NCBI GenBank assembly: GCA_910577235.1
Contig: CAJTMX010000034.1
Coordinates: 1 to 40,944 of the forward strand
DNA from: an uncultured Acetatifactor sp.
GTDB taxonomy: Bacteria; Bacillota; Clostridia; Lachnospirales; Lachnospiraceae
DNA: 40,944 nt
Direction: 5' to 3'
In this document: in pieces, positions 17,901 through 25,181 of the stretch
Layout of the letters: the number at the start of each line of letters is the position of its first letter
Position numbering within the stretch: position 1 is the stretch's first letter
Notes under the pieces: model-generated
What the model was told of the DNA's origin: nothing
The model's input: only the letters and a program-made list of their open reading frames with translations
Database searches by the model: none
Position numbers and translations under genes: made by a program

Positions 17901-18872
17901 ATTCTGTATCGTGTCGGCAATCTCCGCCGTCACTTTGGTACCTGCAGCCGCCACTACCTCACCGGTGGAGGGGTCAACGGCATCCGCCGCCAGTATCTGA
18001 TGTCTGATACGGTTGCGCAGGGCCAGCTTCTTGTTGAATTTATATCTTCCTACCTTCGCCAGATCATATCTGCGAGGGTCAAAAAACATCGCGTTGATCA
18101 GGCTCTCAGCGCTCTCCACACTCAGGGGTTCACCGGGACGTATCTTTTTGTATAACTCTAACAGACCCTCCTGATAATTCTCAGCAGTGTCCTTGGCAAA
18201 GCTGGCCTCAATCTTGGGCTCCTCGCCGAATACTTCCCTGATCTCATCGTTGGTGCCGATCCCCAGCGCTCTGATCAGCACAGTGATGGGTACTTTTCTG
18301 GTGCGGTCCACACGCACATAGAACACATCGTTGGAGTCGGTCTCATACTCCAGCCATGCGCCGCGATTGGGGATAACAGTACAGGAAAACAGTCTCTTAC
18401 CGATCTTATCATGCCCTATTCCATAATAGATACCGGGGGAACGAACCAGCTGGCTTACAATGACACGCTCCGCGCCATTGATGATAAATGTGCCCGTGGC
18501 GGTCATCAGAGGCAGATCGCCCATAAATATCTCATGTTCGCTGATCTCCTCTTTCTCCTTATTGTAAAGACGTACCTTTACTTTAAGAGGCGCTGCATAA
18601 TTGGCGTCTCTCTCCTTGCACTCCTCGATGGAATACTTCACATCATCCTCGCACAGCTCAAAATCTACAAACTCCAGACTGAGGGAACCGCTGTAATCAG
18701 CGATGGGAGAGATATCGTCGAAGACTTCTTTTAAGCCCTCCTTTAAAAACCACTGATAGGAGTCCTTCTGGACTTCGATCAGGTTGGGCATTCCCAAAAC
18801 CTCTTTTTGTCTCGAATAACTCATACGCATGTTCTTGCTGTTCGCAATGGGACGTATTCTGTTTTTTTCCAT
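14946..18872 (-). CDS. rpoB: RNA polymerase beta subunit
   Basis: Second large catalytic subunit of RNA polymerase, 1308 residues from the ATG at 18872. GGGGTGA sits about eight bases before this ATG; another ATG two codons earlier (18878) is too close to the site. The rifampicin-binding region (about 485-535, with FFGSSQLSQFMDQNNP, THKRRLSALGPGGL) shows the residues of sensitive enzymes. Other hallmark segments are HGNKGVVS and the RFGEMEVWALEAYGA stretch near the C-terminus. The protein ends in an acidic Asp/Glu-rich tail of about 55 residues, matching the acidic tail on RpoC. Its own extended -10 promoter lies upstream. Confidence 0.97.
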   Translation of the reverse strand: MEKNRIRPIANSKNMRMSYSRQKEVLGMPNLIEVQKDSYQWFLKEGLKEVFDDISPIADYSGSLSLEFVDFELCEDDVKYSIEECKERDANYAAPLKVKVRLYNKEKEEISEHEIFMGDLPLMTATGTFIINGAERVIVSQLVRSPGIYYGIGHDKIGKRLFSCTVIPNRGAWLEYETDSNDVFYVRVDRTRKVPITVLIRALGIGTNDEIREVFGEEPKIEASFAKDTAENYQEGLLELYKKIRPGEPLSVESAESLINAMFFDPRRYDLAKVGRYKFNKKLALRNRIRHQILAADAVDPSTGEVVAAAGTKVTAEIADTIQNAAIPFVYVQTEERNVKVLSNMMVDITSFVDCNPRELGVTERVYYPVLAQIIQEFGENPEKLAEAIRKNVHELIPKHITKEDIFASINYNIHLEYGLGNDDDIDHLGNRRIRAVGELLQNQYRIGLSRMERVVRERMTTHDAEDISPQSLINIKPVTAAVKEFFGSSQLSQFMDQNNPLGELTHKRRLSALGPGGLSRDRAGFEVRDVHYSHYGRMCPIETPEGPNIGLINSLASYARINEYGFVEAPYRKIDKTDPANPRVTEDVVYMTADEEDNYHVAQANEQLDADGHFVRNSVSGRYREETQEYPKAMFDYMDVSPRMVFSVATALIPFLENDDANRALMGSNMQRQAVPLLLTEAPVVGTGIEQKAAVDSGVCVVAPKAGKVEYVSSNLIKMTYDDGEKAEFRLSKFSRSNQSNCYNQKPIVFKGDHVEAGQVIADGPSTNEGELALGKNPLIGFMTWEGYNYEDAVLLSERLVMEDVYTSVHIEEYEAEARDTKLGPEEITRDVPGVGDDALKDLDDRGIIRIGAEVRAGDILVGKVTPKGETELTAEERLLRAIFGEKAREVRDTSLKVPHGEYGIVVDAKVFTRDNSDELSPGVNMAVRIYIAQKRKISVGDKMAGRHGNKGVVSRVLPVEDMPYLPNGRPLDIVLNPLGVPSRMNIGQVLEIHLSLAAKALGFNVATPVFDGANEKDIMDTLDLANDYANLPFDQAEADQWKAEERTLTPDGKPWNGESFESLHGEELLPEVMQYLSENREHREVWKGVPISRDGKVRLRDGRTGEYFDSAVTIGHMHYLKLHHLVDDKIHARSTGPYSLVTQQPLGGKAQFGGQRFGEMEVWALEAYGASYTLQEILTVKSDDVVGRVKTYEAIIKGDNIPEPSIPESFKVLLKELQALGLDVRVLRDDNTEVEIAETIDYNETDYRYEMEGDRKYDDYDNNSLGEMGYQAQEFDDESGELINAEDDFSDEDYADEGYDETDEEF

Positions 18873-18900
18873 GGACATTTCACCCCGTTCTTTCTGATTT

Positions 18901-18923
18901 GCTTATTCGCACAAAAAATAAGC
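18901..18923 (-). other. Hairpin in the rpoB leader
   Basis: GCTTATT pairs perfectly with AATAAGC around a nine-base loop in the untranslated leader between the rpoB promoter and start codon. No downstream T tract exists on the minus strand. Possible leader structure of unknown role. Confidence 0.4.
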
Positions 18924-18950
18924 CTAACACACCACAATAGTGCATCTTCC

Positions 18951-18979
18951 ATAATAGCACAAGTGTTTTTGAGAGTCAA
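18951..18979 (-). promoter_or_regulatory. Extended -10 promoter for rpoB-rpoC
   Basis: Minus strand: -35 TTGACT (18974-18979), 17 bases, -10 TATTAT (18951-18956) preceded by TGC, giving an extended -10. It lies between rplL and rpoB, after a hairpin terminator. Confidence 0.86.
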
Positions 18980-19029
18980 GCAGTTTTTTGGATAAATTTA
19001 GGATGGATGGAATTTGTATGGAAAGCAAC

Positions 19030-19054
19030 GGACCCGCCTGTGACAGGCGAGTCC
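19030..19054 (-). terminator. Hairpin after rplL, partial terminator or attenuator
   Basis: An 11-bp stem (GGACTCGCCTG paired with CAGGCGGGTCC, one G-U pair) with a three-base loop. The following sequence GTTGCTTTCC has only a poor T tract, so leakage into rpoB is likely, as seen in other rplJL-rpoBC loci. Confidence 0.6.
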
Positions 19055-19071
19055 GCACAAAGAGACGTGGT

Positions 19072-19443
19072 TTACTTGAGAGTTGCCTTTGCGCCAACCT
19101 CTTCCAGTTTCTTCTTGATCTCCTCGGCCTCTTCCTTGGAAGCAGCCTCCTTGACCATCTTAGGAGCGCCGTCTACCAGATCCTTGGCTTCCTTCAGGCC
19201 CAGGCCGGTGATCTCACGAACCACCTTGATAACCTTAACCTTCTCAGCGCCAACCTCGGTCAGCTCCACATCAAACTCGGTCTTCTCTTCCTCAGCTGCT
19301 GCCGCAGGGCCTGCCGCCACTACAACGCCGGCTGCCGCAGATACGCCGAACTCCTCTTCACATGCCTTTACCAGATCATTTAACTCTAATACGCTCAACT
19401 CTTTGATAGCGTCGATTAATTCCTGAGCTGTTAATTTAGCCAT
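19072..19443 (-). CDS. rplL: 50S ribosomal protein L7/L12
   Basis: Stalk protein that recruits translation GTPases, 123 residues. The start at 19443 gives the canonical MAKLTAQELIDAIKE and has GGAGG eight bases upstream; the longer frame adds a non-conserved leader and is rejected. It shows the N-terminal dimerisation domain, an alanine-rich hinge (VVVAAGPAAAAEEE) and the C-terminal domain with KVVREITGLGLKEAKDLVD. It lies after rplJ in the same transcript, followed by a weak hairpin before rpoB. Confidence 0.97.
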   Translation of the reverse strand: MAKLTAQELIDAIKELSVLELNDLVKACEEEFGVSAAAGVVVAAGPAAAAEEEKTEFDVELTEVGAEKVKVIKVVREITGLGLKEAKDLVDGAPKMVKEAASKEEAEEIKKKLEEVGAKATLK

Positions 19444-19586
19444 TTTCTTTTCCTCCATATTTAAGTTCCGCAACTTCTCTCCCTGCACCTCTCGTTGGAA
19501 TAAATCCCGTCCATAACGCGGCCGATATTTATTCCGGCACTGCCCGGGCCGTTGCTGTTTTAAGTTACTTTCGCGTGCCCGGAGAA

Positions 19587-20153
19587 TTACTCTTCAGCGG
19601 GTGCTGCTGCCTCTTCCACAGGGGCGGCCTCTTCAGCGGGCGCTGCCGCAGGAGTCTCTACCGCCGATGCGCCGCCTTTTTCTGCCAACTGTTTCATAAC
19701 ACGGGCAAAATTGGTGATCGGGGACTGCATGGAACCCAGCAGTCTGGACAGCAGTACTTCCCTGCCGGGAATGCTCGCGATGGATGCCATACCCTTGGCG
19801 TCATACACGGTTCCTTCCACCACGCCGGCCTTGATCTCAAGCTTGTCGGCTTTCTTGGCGAACTCGGCCAGAACTCTGGCAGGCGCCGTAGCGTCTGTGG
19901 TGGAGTAGGCCATTGCGCTGGGACCGTTTAAGTAAGGAGCAAGACCTTCAAAAGCGGTATCCTTAAACGCAAAGTTCATCATGGTGTTCTTGTAAACCTT
20001 GTAGACAACTCCTGCCTCACGTAAATTCCTACGCAGCTCGGTATCCTGCTCAACAGTCAGTCCACGGTAATCAACCAGAACTACGGACTGCGCATCCTTG
20101 ATACCAGCAGAAATCTCTTCCACGATAGGCTGTTTTAATTCGACCTTTGCCAT
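19587..20153 (-). CDS. rplJ: 50S ribosomal protein L10
   Basis: Stalk base protein that binds 23S rRNA and carries L7/L12 dimers, 188 residues. MAKVELKQPIVEEI, the rRNA-binding region with VVLVDYRGLTVEQDTELR and the helical C-terminal region for L7/L12 are present, followed by an alanine/glutamate-rich tail (last 25 residues). AGGAGG precedes the ATG. The first gene of the rplJ-rplL unit, it is preceded by an L10-type leader and an attenuator-like hairpin, so autogenous repression by the L10-L12 complex is expected. Confidence 0.97.
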   Translation of the reverse strand: MAKVELKQPIVEEISAGIKDAQSVVLVDYRGLTVEQDTELRRNLREAGVVYKVYKNTMMNFAFKDTAFEGLAPYLNGPSAMAYSTTDATAPARVLAEFAKKADKLEIKAGVVEGTVYDAKGMASIASIPGREVLLSRLLGSMQSPITNFARVMKQLAEKGGASAVETPAAAPAEEAAPVEEAAAPAEE

Positions 20154-20199
20154 TTTTCTACCTCCTTATAGATTTTGTTGCCGAAAGAAGGTTTTTATC

Positions 20200-20224
20200 A
20201 AAAAAGCCCCCCTGACAGGGAGGC
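20200..20224 (-). terminator. Attenuator-like terminator between the L10 leader and rplJ
   Basis: Minus strand: an 8-bp stem GCCTCCCT/AGGGGGGC with a three-base loop, followed by six T (20200-20205). It lies downstream of the L10 leader and about 50 bases before rplJ, so transcription must pass it to reach the gene. This supports control by premature termination. Confidence 0.78.
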
Positions 20225-20249
20225 ACAGTTTCCTATAAAAACGCACTCT

Positions 20250-20340
20250 CCTCGGTAGGCGCTACGCTTACTCCTCTCCGCCGTGCCTGCTCCCATGGGA
20301 GCTGCGCTGCCGCGATTCGGAACCTACTGTCTTCGGCATG
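20250..20340 (-). ncRNA. Ribosomal protein L10 leader (autoregulatory mRNA structure)
   Basis: The minus strand contains the conserved pair of segments GAAGACAGTAGGT (about 20322-20335) and CCTACCGAGGA (about 20247-20259). These form the kink-turn-bearing stem of the Firmicutes L10 leader, with variable hairpins between them. In the known family the L10(L12)4 complex binds this structure and represses its own transcript. It lies between the promoter and the attenuator. Confidence 0.88.
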
Positions 20341-20357
20341 GTTTTTCAACCTTTGAT

Positions 20358-20386
20358 ACAGTAACATACTGAATGCTTTTTGTCAA
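20358..20386 (-). promoter_or_regulatory. Sigma-A promoter for rplJ-rplL
   Basis: Minus strand: perfect -35 TTGACA (20381-20386), 17 bases, -10 TACTGT (20358-20363). It directly precedes the L10 leader. Confidence 0.83.
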
Positions 20387-20450
20387 CCCCCCGGACACGT
20401 TTTTCTCCGCATATATTTACAATTCATATCCGCGATGTCCGTTTCAGGCT

Positions 20451-22310
20451 TTACTTTTCACAGATCCGGTACAGCCACACCTGGTAATAGGCATTCTCCT
20501 CGGTAAAAGGACTGCCCTCCACCAGCTCCAGCGTCAGGTCAGTCTGTTCCCTGCTGGCAGGGCTCAGCTCCACCGGAGCCGCCGCCAGCAGATAGCGGAT
20601 ACGCAGCGCGTTCATGGCATCCAGATCATAGTCCAGATCCACGTATCCGCTCTGTCCCTTCGCCACCATCCCGTTTATGCCATAGGGCGCTCCCGCAAGA
20701 TACAGCCGATTGCCCCATTCGTCGAAATAGCGCCGGGTCTCCTCGTTCTCTTCCAGCTCCCGGGCCATCACCCCGCGGAAACGGTGCTTGTACTTAAGAT
20801 CGTAGTTGTTGGAGTAACCGTCGGCGCAGGTGTAGCCGTGATACAGCGCCACAGAGGGGTATATCCCCAGGCTCACCACGCTGTACTTTTCCTTGTCTTC
20901 CCCTATGGCCCCGTCAATCCGTGAGAACACATCCTCCATGAATATGCTCTCCCATGTCACCTGACGGTAGCCGTCCAGCAACATCAGCCGCATATTCTTG
21001 TTCAGCGTACTGTCCCTCAGAATTTGGAATCCCTCGATCCCAAGCAGCAACAGGCAACAGATACAGGCCGCCAGACGCGGCCACTGCCTGTCCCATGTTC
21101 TCCCGGCAGACAGACCGCCTTCCTCCCGGGTCCCGGCACCGGCAGACACCGTCCTGCATTCACCCAATAAGCAGACGCCTTCCAGCACATGGCCCAGCAC
21201 CAGCATCCACATAAACGGAAAGCACCAATAGATCCTGTCTGCCTGAAAATATGTGACCATGCCCCCTACGGACAATCGCAGTGACACCACCTGGCCGCAG
21301 TTCCACAGCACCGCCAGCAGGGCGCACAGGCAGACCAGCCCGATCAGACTCCAGGCTGCGCCCAGTCGCCCGGACGCTCCGCTTTTTTTATCCCGGCAGA
21401 GCAATACCGCCAGCGCCAACAGCACTGCCGCCGCCAATATCCCGGCGGAATACACAGGAGAGTAAGAGCCGCCGCTGAAAAAAAGCTCTCTCAGAGATGC
21501 CAGCGGATGCCCAGCCGTCCGCAGAACCATCTCCTGCCGGTGGGTAGCGAAACCTTTTCCCGTAAAGCTGCGCAACAGATCCGCGTTCAATACCAGATAG
21601 GTTGCTAACAGAGTCAACGTGCCGCCGCCCACTCGCAGCGCCGGGCCATAACCGGTTTTTCCGCGCTTTCCCCTCAACGCCAGATAAGCGGTCCAAAGCA
21701 GTCCCGCCGCCACCCACACATAGCCCACCAATGTCAGCGAAGAGCATGCCGCAAACAGAGCTATGCCCAGATAGCAGCCCGCCCATCGACGCCGTTTTAC
21801 GGTTTTCGACTCCGTCTCCTCTGCCAGCCTCAGCCCGCACAGCGTCAGCATGGGCTGCCCCAGCGCCGCCAGACCGTATACAGGGTAAAAAGGGATATAA
21901 CAGAATACACAGCCCACGGCCCAACTCACAGTCGCCCGCAGTCCCAGCTTTTTGCCCAGAGCATACATGCCCAGAAACCCCGCCAGCAGGCAGAGCCAAT
22001 GCATCACCGCAAAGGCCGTAAAGGGAGAAAAGAATTTGTAGAGCAGCACGCCCAAAGGGGCGGGCGGCAGCATGGACGCCTTGTCCATACCGTTCATAAA
22101 CTGCGGGATCACATTACCCCGGCCCAAATATCTGGCCTGATACATATAGTTGAGTACCTCGCCGTCCAGCTGGTCATGCACCTGCACGTAACAGCCTTCG
22201 CCCAGCACCGCGTAGGGCAACGCGATCAGACTCACCGCCAGCAGGCCCAGCAGCACCCACACCGCATCCTTACGTCTAATATGATTCCATATTTCCCACA
22301 GTTTCTTCAT
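20451..22310 (-). CDS. Large polytopic membrane protein, DUF6044-like
   Basis: 619 residues with roughly ten or more hydrophobic helices, then a soluble C-terminal domain of about 160 residues. An early extracytoplasmic loop contains VQVHDQLDGEVLNYM with Asp46 and Asp49, like the aspartates in lipid-linked sugar glycosyltransferases of the GT-C fold. The general pattern, and IPQFMNG shortly after, recall the DUF6044/YfhO-type proteins of Firmicutes; this assignment is from memory. The frame extends 56 codons upstream, but the ATG at 22310 has AGAGGT five bases before it. It is inserted between the rplKA terminator and the rplJL promoter, with no clear promoter of its own. A cell-envelope glycan role is inference. 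Confidence 0.72.
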   Translation of the reverse strand: MKKLWEIWNHIRRKDAVWVLLGLLAVSLIALPYAVLGEGCYVQVHDQLDGEVLNYMYQARYLGRGNVIPQFMNGMDKASMLPPAPLGVLLYKFFSPFTAFAVMHWLCLLAGFLGMYALGKKLGLRATVSWAVGCVFCYIPFYPVYGLAALGQPMLTLCGLRLAEETESKTVKRRRWAGCYLGIALFAACSSLTLVGYVWVAAGLLWTAYLALRGKRGKTGYGPALRVGGGTLTLLATYLVLNADLLRSFTGKGFATHRQEMVLRTAGHPLASLRELFFSGGSYSPVYSAGILAAAVLLALAVLLCRDKKSGASGRLGAAWSLIGLVCLCALLAVLWNCGQVVSLRLSVGGMVTYFQADRIYWCFPFMWMLVLGHVLEGVCLLGECRTVSAGAGTREEGGLSAGRTWDRQWPRLAACICCLLLLGIEGFQILRDSTLNKNMRLMLLDGYRQVTWESIFMEDVFSRIDGAIGEDKEKYSVVSLGIYPSVALYHGYTCADGYSNNYDLKYKHRFRGVMARELEENEETRRYFDEWGNRLYLAGAPYGINGMVAKGQSGYVDLDYDLDAMNALRIRYLLAAAPVELSPASREQTDLTLELVEGSPFTEENAYYQVWLYRICEK

Positions 22311-22354
22311 GATTACCTCTATGTGCATATCGCTGGCCCTGCCTGCGATACTGC
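22311..22354 (-). repeat. Leader hairpin repeat copy D, before the DUF6044-like gene
   Basis: Minus strand, 44 bases ending at the start codon: GCAGTATCGC, then an imperfect hairpin closing with GCGATATGC, then the ribosome binding site AGAGGTAA. The GC-rich core is CAGG/CCAG. The distal half of the element (22 bases, identical) is repeated at 22387-22408, separated by a perfect 8-bp palindrome (TTTGAAAC/GTTTCAAA, 22366-22385). Confidence 0.7.
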
Positions 22355-22386
22355 GCTGATCAATATTTGAAACGTCAGTTTCAAAC

Positions 22387-22408
22387 TTACCTCTATGTGC
22401 ATATCGCT
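22387..22408 (-). repeat. Partial duplicate of leader repeat copy D
   Basis: The 22-base segment containing GCGATATGCAC and AGAGGTAA is an exact copy of 22313-22334. It carries a ribosome binding site but not the 5' half of the hairpin. It is followed by a TTG codon and a 21-codon frame ending within the next ribosome binding site. Confidence 0.7.
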
Positions 22409-22411
22409 TAC

Positions 22412-22440
22412 AAAAAGAACCCTCCCGAAAGGGAAGGTTC
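22412..22440 (-). terminator. Intrinsic terminator after rplA
   Basis: Minus strand: a 10-bp stem (GAACCTTCCC with GGGAGGGTTC, one G-U) around a four-base loop, followed by TTTTTG. It is placed right after rplA and ends the rplK-rplA transcript. Confidence 0.9.
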
Positions 22441-22464
22441 CTTATCCGCTTGCTCACTGCGCCG

Positions 22465-23154
22465 TTAGAACTTGGCAACGCTGACCTTTACGCCAGGGCC
22501 CATGGTGGAGGTCAGAGTGATGCTTCTCAGATACTGACCTTTCAGAGCGCTGGGTTTTGCCTTTACGATGGCGTCCATCAGTGCCTTGAAGTTCTCCTGC
22601 AGAGCCTCATCCGTAAAGGATGCCTTGCCCACGGGAACATGCACGATGTTGTTCTTGTCCAGTCTGTACTCGATCTTACCGGCTTTGATATCGGCGATAG
22701 CCTTGGCCACATCCATGGTCACGGTACCGGCCTTGGGGTTGGGCATCAGACCTTTGGGGCCCAGCACCTTACCCAGACGTCCAACCACACCCATCATATC
22801 GGGAGTGGCAACCACCACGTCAAAATCCAGCCAGCCTTCGTTCTGGATCTTGGGGATCAGCTCATCGCCGCCCACATAATCAGCGCCTGCGGCCTCGGCC
22901 TCATTCACTTTGTCGCCCTTGGCGAACACCAGCACCTTTACGGTCTTACCGGTTCCGTTGGGCAGCACCACCGCGCCACGGATCTGCTGATCCGCATGAC
23001 GGCCGTCGCAGCCTGTTCTGATGTGTACTTCGATCGTCTCGTCAAACTTCGCGACTGCAGTCTTCTTGGCCAGCGCGATGGCATCGGCAGGCTCATAGAA
23101 AGTTGTTCTGTCAACCAGCTTTGCAGCCTCTACATATTTCTTACCACGTTTCAT
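22465..23154 (-). CDS. rplA: 50S ribosomal protein L1
   Basis: Large-subunit protein of the L1 stalk that binds 23S rRNA and, in many bacteria, its own mRNA. It has 229 residues from the ATG at 23154, which has AGGAGG seven bases upstream. An upstream ATG is too close to the site. The signature stretch KVLGPKGLMPNPKAGTV is present, and MKRGKKYVEA is typical for the N-terminus. It follows rplK by 60 bases and is terminated by a strong hairpin. Confidence 0.97.
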   Translation of the reverse strand: MKRGKKYVEAAKLVDRTTFYEPADAIALAKKTAVAKFDETIEVHIRTGCDGRHADQQIRGAVVLPNGTGKTVKVLVFAKGDKVNEAEAAGADYVGGDELIPKIQNEGWLDFDVVVATPDMMGVVGRLGKVLGPKGLMPNPKAGTVTMDVAKAIADIKAGKIEYRLDKNNIVHVPVGKASFTDEALQENFKALMDAIVKAKPSALKGQYLRSITLTSTMGPGVKVSVAKF

Positions 23155-23214
23155 TATCATACCTCCTAGGTTCCAGCGACAATTTTTTACAAATTGTCTC
23201 CCAATCAATAGTGT

Positions 23215-23640
23215 TTAGTCTTCAACAACAATACCCATGCTCCTTGCGGTTCCGGCGATCATGCTCATAGCCGCCTCGATGCTTGCCGCGTTCAGATCCG
23301 GCATCTTCATCTCCGCGATCTCGCGAACCTTGTCCTTGGAAATGGTAGCAACTTTGGTCTTGTTGGGAGCCGCAGACGCGGTCTTTAAGTTGCATGCCTT
23401 CTTGAGCAGTACTGCTGCAGGCGGAGTCTTGGTAACGAAACTGAAACTTCTGTCCGCATATACCGTGATAACAACAGGGATGATCAGATCACCCTTATCT
23501 GCTGTTCTGGCGTTGAACTGCTTGGTAAATTCAACAATGTTTACGCCGTGCTGGCCCAGTGCGGGACCAACGGGCGGAGCCGGTGTAGCTTTGCCGGCAG
23601 GAATCTGTAACTTGATATATCCTTCTACTTTCTTTGCCAT
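23215..23640 (-). CDS. rplK: 50S ribosomal protein L11
   Basis: GTPase-centre protein that binds 23S rRNA, 141 residues. The start at 23640 gives MAKKVEGYIKLQIPAGKA, the family N-terminus, with AGGAGGT upstream; the longer frame adds non-conserved residues. Conserved PPVGPALGQHGVNIVEF and the C-terminal rRNA-binding domain ending GTARSMGIVVED are complete. A 196-base structured gap separates it from nusG. Confidence 0.97.
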   Translation of the reverse strand: MAKKVEGYIKLQIPAGKATPAPPVGPALGQHGVNIVEFTKQFNARTADKGDLIIPVVITVYADRSFSFVTKTPPAAVLLKKACNLKTASAAPNKTKVATISKDKVREIAEMKMPDLNAASIEAAMSMIAGTARSMGIVVED

Positions 23641-23654
23641 AGTGGCACCTCCTA

Positions 23655-23836
23655 TAAATGTGGTAATTCGGCGCAAGCGTTTCAAAAAACCCTGAAGTCT
23701 TGCTCCCACTGGAATACCGCCGCGGGTATCGCCGCCGCATCCCTACGCTGCCAGGGCGTCAGCCCTGCTGCCGCCCGGCCCCAAAGGCCCTGCGGCTATA
23801 TTCACCGGGTGGACATACCCTGCCCGGAAAATATCT
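23655..23836 (-). other. GC-rich structured leader before rplK
   Basis: The 196-base gap between nusG and rplK is unusually GC-rich and full of short hairpins, for example the perfect CAGGGC/GCCCTG hairpin at 23752-23767 and other GGCC/CGGC-type pairs nearby. No promoter was recognised. Such a leader could be a target for L1 autoregulation, but I cannot identify a defined L1 site. Confidence 0.45.
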
Positions 23837-24358
23837 TTAAGATAACTTTCTGATCTCCGCGAAACTGATCTCCACAGGCGTCTCTCTGCCGAACAGTTCC
23901 ACATTGATGGTGGCTGTCTGTTTGCCGAAGTCCATCTTCTGAACGATACCCACGGTATCCTTCCAAACGCCGGCCACCACGGATATGCTGTCTCCCTCCG
24001 CAAAGTCCACGGAGACATTGTCCGTCTTGATACCCAAAGGTTTCATCTCCGCCTCTGTCAGCGGAACAGGCTTGCTGCCCGGTCCTACAAAACCGGTGAC
24101 GCCACGGGTATTGCGCACCACATACCAGGTATCGTCGTTCATATCCATATTAAGGAGTACATAACCCGGAAACATCTTGCGCTGAACCGTCTTCTTTACA
24201 CCGTTCTTCATCTCCACAACTTCCTCCAGCGGCACCCGGACCTCCAGGATCTGCTCTGCCAGGGAGGGGTTGTTCTCGATGGTCTTCTCTATATTGGCTT
24301 TGACCTTATTCTCGTAACCGGAATAAGTATGAACCACATACCACTTTGCCTCTGCCAT
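23837..24358 (-). CDS. nusG: Transcription termination/antitermination factor NusG
   Basis: RNA polymerase-associated factor linking transcription to pausing, termination and translation, 173 residues. The N-terminal NGN domain shows AKWYVVHTYSGYE and RKMFPGYVLL. The C-terminal KOW domain is present in VDFAEGDSISVVAGVWKDTVG, approximately residues 118-150. GAGGGTGA upstream is the ribosome binding site. It lies 15 bases after secE. Confidence 0.96.
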   Translation of the reverse strand: MAEAKWYVVHTYSGYENKVKANIEKTIENNPSLAEQILEVRVPLEEVVEMKNGVKKTVQRKMFPGYVLLNMDMNDDTWYVVRNTRGVTGFVGPGSKPVPLTEAEMKPLGIKTDNVSVDFAEGDSISVVAGVWKDTVGIVQKMDFGKQTATINVELFGRETPVEISFAEIRKLS

Positions 24359-24373
24359 ACAATCACCCTCGCT

Positions 24374-24577
24374 CTAAATGGTTGTCAGGATATTCACGCC
24401 GTACTGAATGAAATAATCCAGCACTGCTATGATTACTCCCAGAACAATAGATATCGCCACAACTGCTACGGACTGCTTAAAGGTAGATTGTCTGTCCGGC
24501 CAGGAAATCTTCTTGAATTCGGCCTTCAGCCCATCAAAAAATCTGGGTTTTGCGGTCTTCTCTGCGGAATCTCCCAT
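24374..24577 (-). CDS. secE: Preprotein translocase subunit SecE
   Basis: Small essential membrane component of the SecYEG channel, 67 residues with one membrane helix (about 36-60, SVAVVAISIVLGVIIAVLDY). The amphipathic motif FKKISWPDR directly before it is diagnostic. It is preceded by copy A of a dispersed leader hairpin element that includes its ribosome binding site (AGAGGTAA). It lies between rpmG and nusG. Confidence 0.95.
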   Translation of the reverse strand: MGDSAEKTAKPRFFDGLKAEFKKISWPDRQSTFKQSVAVVAISIVLGVIIAVLDYFIQYGVNILTTI

Positions 24578-24621
24578 TCTTACCTCTTTTCTGCATATCG
24601 CAGGCTGACCTGCAATACTGC
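24578..24621 (-). repeat. Leader hairpin repeat copy A, before secE
   Basis: Minus strand, 44 bases ending at the secE ATG: GCAGTATTGCAGG, four-base loop, CCTGCGATATGC (a 12-bp stem with one bulged G and one G-U), then AGAAAAGAGGTAA carrying the ribosome binding site. It is the best-formed copy of the family. Confidence 0.8.
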
Positions 24622-24676
24622 TTTAATGCGTATCCGGGCACATGATGCCCAAATATCCAAAAGTGAACCGGATCTC

Positions 24677-24826
24677 TTATTTGGTTTCCTTATGCATGGT
24701 ATGGGTTCTGCAGAATCTGCAATACTTCTTGGTTTCCATACGGTCGGGATGTGTCTTCTTATCCTTGGTGGTGTTGTAGTTACGCTGTTTGCACTCTGTA
24801 CATGCTAAAGTAATTTTTGTACGCAT
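24677..24826 (-). CDS. rpmG: 50S ribosomal protein L33, zinc-ribbon form
   Basis: 49 residues, MRTKITLACTECKQRNYNTT at the N-terminus, and MHKETK at the end. Four cysteines in two CxxC pairs (Cys9/Cys12 and Cys36/Cys39) make this the zinc-containing form. GGAGGAAACA precedes the ATG. It lies upstream of secE in the usual Firmicutes order, with its own promoter upstream. Confidence 0.95.
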   Translation of the reverse strand: MRTKITLACTECKQRNYNTTKDKKTHPDRMETKKYCRFCRTHTMHKETK

Positions 24827-25181
24827 TGTTTCCTCCATTCCGCTGCGTGGGCAGCCGTCTATCGCTATAAATTAGGCATAAAAAAAAGACCTAAATCCAT
24901 CTCGCCTAATTAACATAGCATACTCCGGCGTATTCGTCAAGCACTATTTTGCGTTAGTTAACCTTAGTTAATTACGGGGGGTTATGGGATATAAATCATA
25001 CCTGTCCGGCTGCCCCGGCTCACTGCGCCGCTTTAGCTCAGCCGGAAACATGTCTGAGCTATGCCCGGAGCATAATGAGACAGGCATGGAGCCGCGCATT
25101 AATTAGTGCGCGGCCCCTGCAGTATTCGGCTTTCCGTCCGGAATTACTTACTCACAAAATCAGGAAAATATGCATCCCTGC
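24827..25181. other. Non-coding stretch between asnA and rpmG
   Basis: No gene is supported here. It holds the rpmG promoter and leader near 24826-24940, with two direct copies of TTAACTAA just upstream of the -35. Two unassigned hairpins lie nearer asnA. One has AGCTCAG/CTGAGCT arms (25035-25060) and one has perfect 8-bp GCCGCGCA/TGCGCGGC arms (25091-25114). Neither is followed by a T run. They may slow or end asnA transcription. Confidence 0.6.
24912..24940 (-). promoter_or_regulatory. Sigma-A promoter for rpmG-secE-nusG
   Basis: Minus strand: -35 TTGACG (24935-24940), 17 bases, -10 TATGTT (24912-24917). The untranslated leader that follows can pair ATTAGGC with GCCTAAT over a long loop. 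Confidence 0.8.

Noticed and set aside
25091..25114. Strong 8-bp GC hairpin downstream of asnA as a terminator
   Set aside because: No T run follows it on either strand, so it was not called a terminator.
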